Shown: positions 53,917 through 62,360 of the stretch, in pieces
How the letters are laid out: each line of letters starts with the position of its first letter
Position numbering within the stretch: the stretch's first letter is position 1
NCBI GenBank assembly: GCA_022414725.1
Contig: CM039462.1
Location: 175,934,721 to 175,998,720 of the forward strand
Direction: 5' to 3'
Origin: Microglena sp. YARC
Taxonomy: Eukaryota; Chlorophyta; Chlorophyceae; Chlamydomonadales; Chlamydomonadaceae
Length of the DNA stretch: 64,000 bases
Made by a program: the position numbers and the translations under genes
The notes under the pieces: generated by a model
What the model was told of the DNA's origin: nothing
Seen by the model: only the letters and a program-made list of their open reading frames with translations
The model's database searches: none

Positions 53917-54678
53917 TCAAATGAAGTACTGACGGCGGACGCGCATGCCCATCCCCAGCTTGACGAACGTCTCCAGTATGAAGATGAGCATGACGCCGGC
54001 GAGCACGAACATTGCGAGCTCGGTCCACGACTGCTGCTGCTGATGCTGCTGCTTCTGGTGATGGTGATTGGGAATCATCATCGACCCAGGTGGAACGAAG
54101 CCTTCGACGGGGGGTTTCGGAGCGCGCTTGCTTGCAGAAGCAGGAGCAGAAGCAGAAGCAGAAGCAGAAGCAGACGCTGACGCTGACGCTGAAGCTGAAG
54201 CTGAAGCTGAAGCATTCATATCGTCGGACTCGGAGTCCGACTCCGACCCGGACTCGGACTCCGCAGCAGCATCTGCATCGTCGGCGTCACCATCATCACC
54301 AAGGCCCATCATGGCGTCCGCATATGCAGTCGTCGTCTGGCCTTCCTTTCCGTGCGTTTTCCGGTTCTCCTTGTCCCGCTGGTAAATGTCCATGATGTCG
54401 TCGAAGGAGGAATTACCGAACCCCTGGGAGTACATGTCGCACATCGGACTGGGGCTCTTGTCGAAGACGCACGCGTACGACGGCTGCTGCTGCTTCTGCT
54501 GCTGCTGCGTGGTCTCCTTCGACCGTTTCTGTTTCTTTTTGATGGTGCTGCTGCGTGCTGCTGCGCGAGTCTTCTTCTTCGAGTTGGTGGGGGTCCCCGG
54601 TGCTCGCCGGTCGGAGAATCGGTCGTCATTGTCCCAGACCTCGGTCAGGGGGGCTCCTGTCAAAACGTACGAGGACAT
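53917..54678 (-). CDS. Tail-anchored virion-type protein with (AS)n repeat
   Basis: 253 residues. A basic N-terminal region (NSKKKTRAAARSSTIKKKQK) is followed by Gln runs and then a conserved-looking middle (PMCDMYSQGFGNSSFDDIMD). Then come an acidic part, an (AS)n stretch from hexanucleotide repeats (about 54130-54215) and a C-terminal transmembrane segment (LAMFVLAGVMLIFILETFV). An A7 tract (54718-54724 on the coding strand) lies about 40 bp upstream. The tail anchor and neighbours suggest a virion membrane protein. Confidence 0.65.
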   Translation of the reverse strand: MSSYVLTGAPLTEVWDNDDRFSDRRAPGTPTNSKKKTRAAARSSTIKKKQKRSKETTQQQQKQQQPSYACVFDKSPSPMCDMYSQGFGNSSFDDIMDIYQRDKENRKTHGKEGQTTTAYADAMMGLGDDGDADDADAAAESESGSESDSESDDMNASASASASASASASASASASASAPASASKRAPKPPVEGFVPPGSMMIPNHHHQKQQHQQQQSWTELAMFVLAGVMLIFILETFVKLGMGMRVRRQYFI

Positions 54679-54818
54679 GGCTTCTGCAGGTCAAGTCAAC
54701 TTGTTGAAACAAAACACTTTTTTTGGAACGCGACGAACAGGTCCGTCCGGTGCGCGCCGTCCGGCAAAAATATTGTGCGCTGAAGGAAAGAAGAAGGCGA
54801 AGCCACTACAACAACCGC

Positions 54819-57215
54819 ATGGAGGCCGCGCTTCTCCTCATCGTCGCAGGCGCGGGATACATGCTGGCAAAGCGGCGCAACGACCCGGGGCGGGTGCCGC
54901 TCGCCGTCTCGCCCATGACCGCGTACACCATAAAGAAGCAGCCGACGCAACAGCAACAGCAACTCGGCAACGCCGAGGCGTCGGGGCCACACAACAATCA
55001 TCCGCGTGGTGGCGGCGGCGGCGGCCTGGCCGCGGACGCGGCGGACGCGGAGGCGCGCGACCGCCCCTCCGTGCACGACCCGTACCACTGCACGCGCGTG
55101 CAGGACGTCTACGCGCACGAGCAGGCGCTGCTTAGGAACAACCGGACCTTCCGGTCCTCGCTGACCGGCGAGCGCGCGCCGGCCACGCACGGCAACATGG
55201 TCCCCTTCTTCCGGGGGAGCGAGCCGCCCGGAAACAGCGGCGCCCAGCAGCGGGAGAGCTTCGTCGGCGCCCAGGACTCGGACTTCACGTCGCTCAGCGG
55301 GGGGAAGCGGGAGGTGCAGCAGCTCTTCCGGGCGACGGAGGCGCGCGTGGACGTGCGGCGCGCGCCGGCGGGCATTGGGGGCTCCGCGGAGTACCGCGAC
55401 GTCGTCGTGCAGCCGCCGCGCAACCGCGCGAACGAGCTGCCCTTCGAGCAGGTGCGCGTGCAGCCCATCCCGGAGGAGCGCGTGCGCGAGCTGGGGGGCC
55501 TGCGCGCGCTGACCGTGGACGAAATGCGCCCGCTCACGCGCCCCAAGCAGAGCCTGCCCGGCCAGCTCATCGCCGGGTCGTCCGCATCCACGGCCACGGA
55601 CCGGCCCGCGCGCCAGCCCGCCAACACGCAGACGCGCCCCCCCCCGCTCATCCGCGAGCAGAGGACCACGGACGACTTCCTGCGCACGGGCGGCGCGGCC
55701 GGCTCGCAGCCCGGGTACGACAAGGTGCGCATCGTTGACCGGCGCACCGAGCGCGAGACCATGCGCTCTGCCGACCTGTACAAGGGTGCAGCTGCCCCGG
55801 TGGGCGTGCACCGGATGGAGGACCGAGGGGGGTCCCAGCGGGACCTCATCTTCCGAACCCCCCAGGGCGAGATGTCGCGAGGGCCTGCCACGACCACGGT
55901 CAAGAGCGTCACGGACTACGGGCGCAGCGGCATGTCGGCTCCCGGCAACGCGCGCATGGAGACCGGCTCGCGCACGCGCCCCGGCGCGCTCACGGCGGCC
56001 GTCAAGGCCCTGGTCGCGCCCCTGCAGGACGCGCTGCGCACCACGCGCAAGGAGGAGTTCCTGGAGGCCGCGCCGGCGGGCAACCTCGTGGGCGCGCACG
56101 GCGTGCCCAAGCTCACGGTGTACGACTCGCAGGACGTGGCGCGCACCACGCTCAAGGAGGCCGGCATGCACGACGGCCAGCAGGCGGCGGGCAACCTCGT
56201 TGGCGCGCTCGGCGTGCCCAAGCTCACGGTGTACGACTCACAGGACGTGGCGCGCACCATGCTCAAGGAGGCCGGCTTGCACGACGGCCAGCAGGCGGCG
56301 GGCAACCTCGTGGGCGCGCGCGGCGTGCCCAAGCTCACGGTGTACGACTCGCAGGACGTGGCGCGCACCACGCTCAAGGAGGCCGGCATCCACGACGGCC
56401 AGCAGACGGGCAACATCGCGGGCGGCTCGGTCTCGCGCCGCAGGCCCGTGGTTGACCCGGACTCGGGCGCCAGGCACACGCTCCGCGAGTCCACCGCCGT
56501 GGACACCGACGGGCACCAGCGCAACCTGCACGTCAAGAACGTGGGCGGCGTCGTCTACTCGGCCGCCGACGCGGCGCCCGCGACCACGCGCAAGGACGTC
56601 GCGGCGGGCCAGGACCGCGGCGGCGGGCTGCCCACAATGACGTCGGGGTGCGGCGCCTACGTGGTCTCCGTGCAGGACGCCCCGCGCGCGACCATGCGCG
56701 AGACGGTCGCCGACTCGGGCACGCGCTTCGGCACGGCGTCGTCGGCGAGGAACAACACGGGCGCGTACGCCGTGGCCAAGCCCGATAGCCTGCAGGCAAC
56801 GATGCGCAGCACGACCACGGACGGGTCCGAGTACTACGGCGCGTCGGACTCGGCGGTGACCGGCCCGGTCTCGCGCGCCGACGTAGGGTCGGTGGAACCC
56901 GCGCTGTCGCGCGGGGCGCTCGTGATGACCGGGCGCGAGTTCCTGGTCCGGGACGACCACCACACCAACCAAGGCGGACAAAGGCGTCGCCGCGACGAGC
57001 AGCCGGCCGCAGGGGCGCGTCTGGGCGCCGGTGTCGCGGAGATGGGCGCGGTGGGCGAGGAGCGCGGCGCAGGGGACCCCGCGCTGCGCGACGGCGGATG
57101 GCAGAGCCAGTTCCTGAACTCCAGCGTTTCGGTGGCGGCGGAACGCGACCGAGTCATGCTCCCAGTCAACACACCGACCCCGACCCCGAGCCGCGATACA
57201 CGGTGGACCGCTTGA
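54819..57215 (+). CDS. Virion protein with T-x-K/R-E repeats (DUF5899-type)
   Basis: About 798 residues from the ATG at 54819 (MEAALLLIVAGAGYMLAKRR), which begins with a membrane segment as in relatives. The C-terminal half is built of units in which a D/S-x-A-x-x-T-(L/M)-(K/R)-E core recurs about every 35-42 residues: SQDVARTTLKEAG three times, then ARHTLRESTAV, APATTRKDVAAG, APRATMRETVA and SLQATMRSTTTD. A ~126-bp DNA repeat (three copies, about 56075-56400) underlies the first group. I recall this layout as DUF5899, an abundant particle protein family in algal viruses and mimivirus relatives. Confidence 0.78.
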   Translation: MEAALLLIVAGAGYMLAKRRNDPGRVPLAVSPMTAYTIKKQPTQQQQQLGNAEASGPHNNHPRGGGGGGLAADAADAEARDRPSVHDPYHCTRVQDVYAHEQALLRNNRTFRSSLTGERAPATHGNMVPFFRGSEPPGNSGAQQRESFVGAQDSDFTSLSGGKREVQQLFRATEARVDVRRAPAGIGGSAEYRDVVVQPPRNRANELPFEQVRVQPIPEERVRELGGLRALTVDEMRPLTRPKQSLPGQLIAGSSASTATDRPARQPANTQTRPPPLIREQRTTDDFLRTGGAAGSQPGYDKVRIVDRRTERETMRSADLYKGAAAPVGVHRMEDRGGSQRDLIFRTPQGEMSRGPATTTVKSVTDYGRSGMSAPGNARMETGSRTRPGALTAAVKALVAPLQDALRTTRKEEFLEAAPAGNLVGAHGVPKLTVYDSQDVARTTLKEAGMHDGQQAAGNLVGALGVPKLTVYDSQDVARTMLKEAGLHDGQQAAGNLVGARGVPKLTVYDSQDVARTTLKEAGIHDGQQTGNIAGGSVSRRRPVVDPDSGARHTLRESTAVDTDGHQRNLHVKNVGGVVYSAADAAPATTRKDVAAGQDRGGGLPTMTSGCGAYVVSVQDAPRATMRETVADSGTRFGTASSARNNTGAYAVAKPDSLQATMRSTTTDGSEYYGASDSAVTGPVSRADVGSVEPALSRGALVMTGREFLVRDDHHTNQGGQRRRRDEQPAAGARLGAGVAEMGAVGEERGAGDPALRDGGWQSQFLNSSVSVAAERDRVMLPVNTPTPTPSRDTRWTA

Positions 57216-57459
57216 TGGGCGACATCGAGGGTCGGCGCGCGCAGCAGGAGCACGAGCAGAAATAATAGCAGCAGCAGCAGCCGACCGAACGAACGAACGA
57301 AACGGTGAAACCGATTTAGTCTTTTTTTCAGGCAATCTTTTTTCGTGCAAGGCCGCCAGGTTGCAGTCCTTCGGCGCCGGCGGCTTGGCGGCATTGGCTC
57401 ATTCGTGATGATACCGATGATACAACGCGCTCGTTTTCCGTTTTCCGTTTTCCTTTTTT

Positions 57460-58212
57460 TTATTTTTTTATTTTTGGTGCAGATTTTTGGCACCTCGGCT
57501 CGTCGTCCTTGGGCAGGGGAAATGTCTCGGCGTGGCAGACGCGTCTGGGGAGCGCCTCGGCGGTCGTGCGCTTCTGGACGAAGGTGTGGAACGCGTTCCG
57601 GAGCACGCGGACGTAGCGTACGTACGTGGCCAGGAAGGCGTCGATGCCAACGCGCGGGGGGTTCGTGTCGTGCTCCTGGTTGTGCACGTAGTTCTGGAAG
57701 ACGAGGATGCCGCTGGGGCGCAGGAGGCGCATCGCGTGTACGCCGCTCTTGAGCGCGTGCACCGAGTCCCTGGCGTCCACGTAGACGATGTTGAAGGATA
57801 CTTTTTCTCCTCCGGCCGCAGCGCTCGCCAGCGACGCCAGCGACGTTTCGGGGGGGAGGACGGTTGTTTTCCCATTGTGCGCGGCCACGACCCGCTGGAG
57901 CGTGCCCCTCACGTCCTCGGGGGGGTTCCACACGGCCCGGCCGAGCTCGTACACGCACGGCTTGTAGTCGAACGGGTCCAGGACGGTGGCGGAGTCCTTG
58001 GGACCGGTGAGGACGTTCTGCAGGAGCCACTGCAGGACCCGGCCCTCGTAGGCGCCCACGAGGAGCGCGTGCACGCCCTTGTTGCGGAAGGTCGCCCTGT
58101 CCCTCCACTTCGGGTCCAGCAGAATGCTCTCCCACGCGGGGATGTGCTCCGAGAACCAGTCGACTTGGAATCGGGGCGTCGTCTTCGTCGTCGTCGTCGT
58201 CGTCGTCGTCAT
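57460..58212 (-). CDS. SAM-dependent methyltransferase-like protein
   Basis: About 250 residues from the ATG at 58212; the longer frame adds an unlikely leader. The Rossmann pattern is clear: ALLVGAYEGRVLQWLLQNVL (motif I, G-x-x-E-G), VLDPFDYK (acidic end of beta2), VSFNIVYVDARDSVHALKSG (D at beta4) and LLRPSGILVFQNYVHNQ (post-motif). This fits the methyltransferase type often fused to or near viral glycan genes (FkbM/MT24-like). The substrate is unknown. The N-terminus has a Thr run from a GTC repeat. Confidence 0.72.
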   Translation of the reverse strand: MTTTTTTTTKTTPRFQVDWFSEHIPAWESILLDPKWRDRATFRNKGVHALLVGAYEGRVLQWLLQNVLTGPKDSATVLDPFDYKPCVYELGRAVWNPPEDVRGTLQRVVAAHNGKTTVLPPETSLASLASAAAGGEKVSFNIVYVDARDSVHALKSGVHAMRLLRPSGILVFQNYVHNQEHDTNPPRVGIDAFLATYVRYVRVLRNAFHTFVQKRTTAEALPRRVCHAETFPLPKDDEPRCQKSAPKIKK

Positions 58213-58499
58213 TTGTTTGTGCGCGGAAAAAAAATGGTGGCACAAGAAGCAAGATGATGCATCAGGCAGCAGTAGCCGCATCCGTTGCAGCATAATAAAT
58301 AAGCGGCCGCCTCCACCACACGCCCACGCACGTCCACAAACCCCCCCATGACTGTGTCCTCACTCATGTTCTTATCCGATCCCATGTGGCACCGTCAGCC
58401 AACCAACAAGACAGCTGCGACTTGGCGGTTCCGTACACAAATCAGTATAAATGAAGTGAGTATGTATCACAATACACTGGAACCAGGTACAAACGGAGA

Positions 58500-58931
58500 A
58501 TGTCCGCCATAAATGATGCGAAAGTCATGACATGTGGAAGCACGATCAAAGCATGTGCTTTGATCTCAGCAGATGCTGTGTGTTGCATCCCATGCTGTAT
58601 GTGCTGTGGAGGGTGTTTTGGAAAGTTCGAGCCGTTCTCCCGAGGACTTGTCACTGACATCAAGCCCAAACCGGGACAGGAGACGTTCGGCATGACTTGC
58701 TTGGTGCAGTGCATGGCGGCCATGATAATGCCGATCACTTGCTGTGGATGCTTCTGGGCTTGCTGCGGCACTTGCACTCCATGCGCCACAGGAGTCGCAA
58801 AGCTGGTGAAGATCAACGAGGTGCCGCATAAAAAGCCCACACCGGTTTCCTCCTTCTCACTACCCAGCAGTCATGCATGCAGGAATCCAGTACCACCCAT
58901 AGATCAGGAAATCGTCAGGAATGGTGGTTGA
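58500..58931 (+). CDS. Cys-rich small protein
   Basis: 143 residues with about 19 Cys, many in hydrophobic clusters (CCIPCCMCCGGCFGKFEPF; MAAMIMPITCCGCFWACC; CGTCTPCATG). Two hydrophobic Cys blocks separated by a polar linker resemble the general pattern of PLAC8-like or other Cys-rich membrane proteins, but no signature can be confirmed. A family 2 transposon end directly follows (TACACTCGGACA at 58931). Confidence 0.5.
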   Translation: MSAINDAKVMTCGSTIKACALISADAVCCIPCCMCCGGCFGKFEPFSRGLVTDIKPKPGQETFGMTCLVQCMAAMIMPITCCGCFWACCGTCTPCATGVAKLVKINEVPHKKPTPVSSFSLPSSHACRNPVPPIDQEIVRNGG

Positions 58932-59242
58932 TACACTCGGACACACGGGAATGATTATTATTACATATCCCCAAAAATTGTATGTGTTTATTTATCTTCT
59001 ACACTACGATCGACACTGCGTTCTTCTTTGCAGAACCTGTCCGCTTGTAATAATTATTCGGCCTACAACATCTTCCAATTTGCAGCTTTTCTGAATGAGT
59101 GGCTCAAAGTCAGCATCTGACGGGCAACCTTGGTTGTCAGCTCCCGTTCAGCATCTACAGTCGGCGGAACAGTAAAATGAAACATCCCAATAAACGGTAT
59201 AAGGCGGCGACATACGTATTGTAGTGAGCATGTAGGGAAGGG
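58932..59242. other. Transposon-end cluster
   Basis: It contains a family 2 end (58931), the ELTTKVARQMLTLSHS-coding relic on the minus strand (59098-59146) and a family 1 end at 59158 (CAGTCGGCGGAACAGTAAAA) followed by the same 40-bp continuation seen inside MITE copy 2. No matching inverted family 1 end was found. Confidence 0.7.
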
Positions 59243-59557
59243 ATGAGTGACTTTGATAATCGTTTGCGGCAGCTTGAGGCGGACCGCAAAGTGTTGTTCG
59301 AGGAACAGGCAAACCAGCGTCAGGAGCAATGTGCCCAACGCCTCGAGATCCAAGCCTTACGGGATGCCACGTCCACCCAGATCCAGCGCCTGGACAAGGA
59401 GATCCAAGCCGTGCGGGATGCCACGTCCACCCAGATCGAGCGTGAGTTGGAAAGGGCATGGGCCGCGGCGTACCATGAACTGCAAGGGATGTTGACCGAT
59501 GCTCAGTTGACCCAAGTTACACTTGCAATTCGGCATGCACAAAAATGCAAACTTTAA
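59243..59557 (+). CDS. Short coiled-coil protein
   Basis: 104 residues, almost entirely heptad-like (NRLRQLEADRKVLFEEQANQ; two RDATSTQI repeats at about 47 and 66). It lies 50 bp inside a family 1 transposon end, so it may be cargo of that element. No function evident. Confidence 0.5.
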   Translation: MSDFDNRLRQLEADRKVLFEEQANQRQEQCAQRLEIQALRDATSTQIQRLDKEIQAVRDATSTQIERELERAWAAAYHELQGMLTDAQLTQVTLAIRHAQKCKL

Positions 59558-59639
59558 AAACTCTACGACCATATCCGATTTTGTAGTTTTATTACGTTTG
59601 TACACCTTTCTTGTGGGGTTGGAGATCCACCTCGAGACT

Positions 59640-59795
59640 GTCATGTGGCTTACATTCGCAAGTATAGCCACTCTCCTCAAACTTTTAAGCAAGGTGTACA
59701 TATGTACAACAATCGACCGTCGGTCCAAGTTGTACATTGTACATTTATTGGATTGATTCAATATACTGTAACATTATTGACCGGTCTGAGTGTAA
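59640..59795 (-). repeat. Dispersed family 2 repeat
   Basis: The reverse complement of this stretch matches 21698-21850. It carries the ACAATCGACCGTCGGTCCAA motif and ends in a family 2 end (CGGTCTGAGTGTAA). Confidence 0.75.
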
Positions 59796-59806
59796 CTACA
59801 TACACA

Positions 59807-60220
59807 ATGGATCAACATTACTCTCACGTGCTGGAGACGCTGGTTGACATAGGATTTAATCCACAACTTGCGTCCCTAATTTTGTGCAAGAGCATCAAAA
59901 ACGTGTGTAACTCCGCATGTGTGCATTACGATAGTGTGAAGCATCGTGTCTACATTGATTGCAATCACGATGGCTATGAGGCGTTCGAAGCTATCGATTC
60001 CCTCTGTGCGATGGCCAACGCTCCTCCGGTCATGTATGTGCAGGCTTGGAATCATTATTCAGGACGCTCACACACCACCGGAGTATGGATGTATCGCGGA
60101 ATTGTGGACGATTCCGATCTTGAAGATTTCATTGACGGATGGCCTGTTCACAAGACTGTCCTGGATTACTCTGGATTGTTCCAAGTTGATCAGAAGTATC
60201 GTAGAAGATTCCGATCTTGA
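59807..60220 (+). CDS. Uncharacterised protein with 3' duplication
   Basis: 137 residues from the ATG at 59807 (MDQHYSHVLETLVDIGF). It looks globular, with a NACVHYDS..YIDCNHDGYEAF region and a PPVMYVQAWNHYSGRSH segment. A 95-bp tandem duplication (60113-60207 and 60208-60295) truncates the end: the second copy enters another frame and the first ends at RRFRS. No family recognised. Confidence 0.5.
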   Translation: MDQHYSHVLETLVDIGFNPQLASLILCKSIKNVCNSACVHYDSVKHRVYIDCNHDGYEAFEAIDSLCAMANAPPVMYVQAWNHYSGRSHTTGVWMYRGIVDDSDLEDFIDGWPVHKTVLDYSGLFQVDQKYRRRFRS

Positions 60221-60298
60221 AGATTTCATTGACGGATGGCACCTTCACAAGACTGTCCTGGATTAATCTGGATTGTTCCAAGTTTCCAGTTCATTTTT

Positions 60299-60487
60299 TT
60301 ACGGCATATCCTCGAACACGGACGGAGAGCACTTGGCGACTTGCTTGTACCAGTCGAAGAGAAGTCGTAGGTCGACGGTCAGGGCATCGGTCAGGGCATC
60401 GGTCGGGCGAGGCATCTCGGGGTGTGCCATCATGTACGCGACAAACGCTTCACACACGGACAGCTTGACCACCCGCAACGGATCCAT
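60299..60487 (-). CDS. Small uncharacterised protein
   Basis: 62 residues (MDPLRVVKLSVCEAFVAYMM to FEDMP), helical, with a DALTDALT repeat. It has its own ATG and stop and sits between two other genes. Weak evidence. Confidence 0.35.
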   Translation of the reverse strand: MDPLRVVKLSVCEAFVAYMMAHPEMPRPTDALTDALTVDLRLLFDWYKQVAKCSPSVFEDMP

Positions 60488-60603
60488 CTCTCTCTCGCTT
60501 TCTTTCTTTTGATTGCGACGATATTCCTGCGACTACGGGCGAGGACAGATTTCAAACGTGTTCCGCAAGTCGTCAAAAAAAATGTGTGATTTGTTTGGAG
60601 ATA

Positions 60604-61279
60604 CTACATTTTGTAGATGCATCCGGTCTTTTCTTTAAACAACGCCCGGACTTCATCGAGGGTCTTGGGTTGCTTAATGTTCTTTACCGTGCATTCTGCA
60701 TGTTGCCTCGTAGGTAAATTCGGACTCGAGTTTATTCTTTCCTTGAGCTTTTCCAACGTGTTTGTCCGTTTGTTTTTTACGGTCATCATCTTCGTTGCAT
60801 CAATCGGCTGAATCATACCTGGATGGACCGAGTGTATAAAATCTATGAACATTTCAGCGATGTTCGTATTAAACCGGTATGTGCCTAATAATTTGGAAGG
60901 TTCCATGCCAAGATTGATCTTGCAAGCCCTGGAGAAAGTCCTGGAGTAATTGTCGTATCCTCCGAGTGCACTGTAGATATTCGTCACGGATCGGATCCAT
61001 GCGCCAGCCTTGCCAGCGTCACGAAGAGTAACGTACACGATAAGGATAGCAAAAATGGACTTCAGCCAATTGGTGGATGACTGTGTTGATCTGTCTTCTT
61101 GTGGAACCGCAGGAGCAGGGTCGGGATCGACGTCAGCAAAGGCAGCGGGGGCAGCAAAGGCAGCATCGCCAGCAACTGAATCGACGTCAGCAAAGACGGT
61201 GGAAGCGGCGGCATTAACCCCATTCAGAATTCCACGCAGAATTTGAATTTGTGAAATCGAGGGAGCGGGAGCAGGGTCG

Positions 61280-61317
<38 letters not shown>

Positions 61318-61455
61318 GTCGGGGGACCTTTCCCTGGATCGTCGAGCGTTATTATCGCTTTCAATTCCGTCGGTATTTTCCAAATCATAGAGCATGGTGT
61401 CCAACTCAGAGAAGAAGTCCAAATCATAGAGCACGTCAAGCGAGTCTTGCGACAT
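60604..61455 (-). CDS. Uncharacterised protein with (PA)n linker
   Basis: 283 residues. Acidic N-terminus (SLDVLYDLDFFSELDTML), then a Pro-Ala repeat from GCAGGA-type hexanucleotides (61270-61320) and a second Ala-rich part. A folded C-terminal half follows (SSTNWLKSIFAILIVYVTLR; GGYDNYSRTFSRACKINLGM; IDFIHSVHPGMIQPID; C-terminal KTLDEVRALFKEKTGCIYKM). The hydrophobic stretch near 135 could be a membrane segment. No family recognised. Confidence 0.6.
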
Positions 61456-61526
61456 TGTTGTGGCGAAACTGTGTTTTTGGTGTATGATTTGAATGATGTT
61501 GACAGATGGCTACGGTCGATTGTCTT

Positions 61527-62279
61527 TCAATTTTTTTCACACCCGAAAACAGCGTAGTTGTCTTCTCGTGGCGCAGCAAATATGCGGTCGCATGATGATG
61601 GATTCCCGTGGAGAGGAGTAGTGGCGTCCGGCGGCGGCATCGTCGCCGTATGATTGTATGACATAAGTATTAGCGGCCGGACGTTCTGTTCGAACCCCCC
61701 CTGCACGTTTCCTGGCGTGATGAAGTGGAAGACGAGCGCGTACTTGTTCGTGCTCGTGTCCACCGCGTACGCGAATGTCATCGTTTTGGATCCCCGCCAC
61801 ACGATTTGCGTGAAGTTGCCGGTGGTGGTGGTGGTGGTGGTGGTGGCTTCGTCGCTCGGCGCGTAGTAGTCGTCGATTTCCTCGTCGTAAAAAAGTCGGA
61901 ATGCCTCCTTGAGGATGTCCTTCTCCGGGGTGGGCGAAGAGGCGTTGCCGTACACGAACGCGACGTTCTCCCCTATGCCGGGGTACGCGCTGTTCGCGAG
62001 AACCGGATCCAGTCTCAGCTGGTCCGCCCATCGCTGCGTGAACTCGCCCTCTACGCCGATGGGACCGTACGCCAGCGGTGGCGTGTCCACGTGGCGCGCG
62101 CGGTACTCGTTGGTGATGTCGAGCGCCGCCTGCCGCATTGCATTGGAGGTCGATGTCGGGGGGGTCGATGATGCGACGAAGGTCGTCAACATGCGGGCGC
62201 GTCCTGCCGCTAAGGAGGCTGATGGAAGCACGCCCAGCAGCAGTAGTGATAATGCGGTGATCATCATCATCATCGTCAT
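61527..62279 (-). CDS. Secreted CAP-domain (SCP/PR-1-like) protein
   Basis: 250 residues. A signal peptide is clear (MTMMMMITALSLLLLGVLPS to about 24). The CAP domain shows ALDITNEYRARHVDTPPLAY (helix with NxxR..H), GIGENVAFVYG (CAP signature with the Glu) and GNFTQIVWRGSKTMTFAYAV (FTQIVW). It lacks the usual Cys-rich tail. CAP proteins occur in some giant viruses and phages of secretory hosts; roles in lipid binding or wall interaction are known for cellular members. Divergent from the next gene, which also encodes a secreted protein. Confidence 0.85.
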   Translation of the reverse strand: MTMMMMITALSLLLLGVLPSASLAAGRARMLTTFVASSTPPTSTSNAMRQAALDITNEYRARHVDTPPLAYGPIGVEGEFTQRWADQLRLDPVLANSAYPGIGENVAFVYGNASSPTPEKDILKEAFRLFYDEEIDDYYAPSDEATTTTTTTTGNFTQIVWRGSKTMTFAYAVDTSTNKYALVFHFITPGNVQGGFEQNVRPLILMSYNHTATMPPPDATTPLHGNPSSCDRIFAAPREDNYAVFGCEKN

Positions 62280-62360
62280 CTGTTTTGTTGTTTTGTTTAG
62301 GGTTTAGGAATAATAAAACGAGTGTAAATGATCCGAACGGTACCAACATTATTAAGGATA

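Noticed and set aside
1881..58212. A common A-tract promoter motif 25-60 bp upstream of start codons
   Set aside because: A6-A9 tracts precede several genes (1949, 9673, 5608-6795, 10547-11098, 53917-54678) but are missing before many others and are common in these AT-rich gaps; not enough to define a promoter without a background test.
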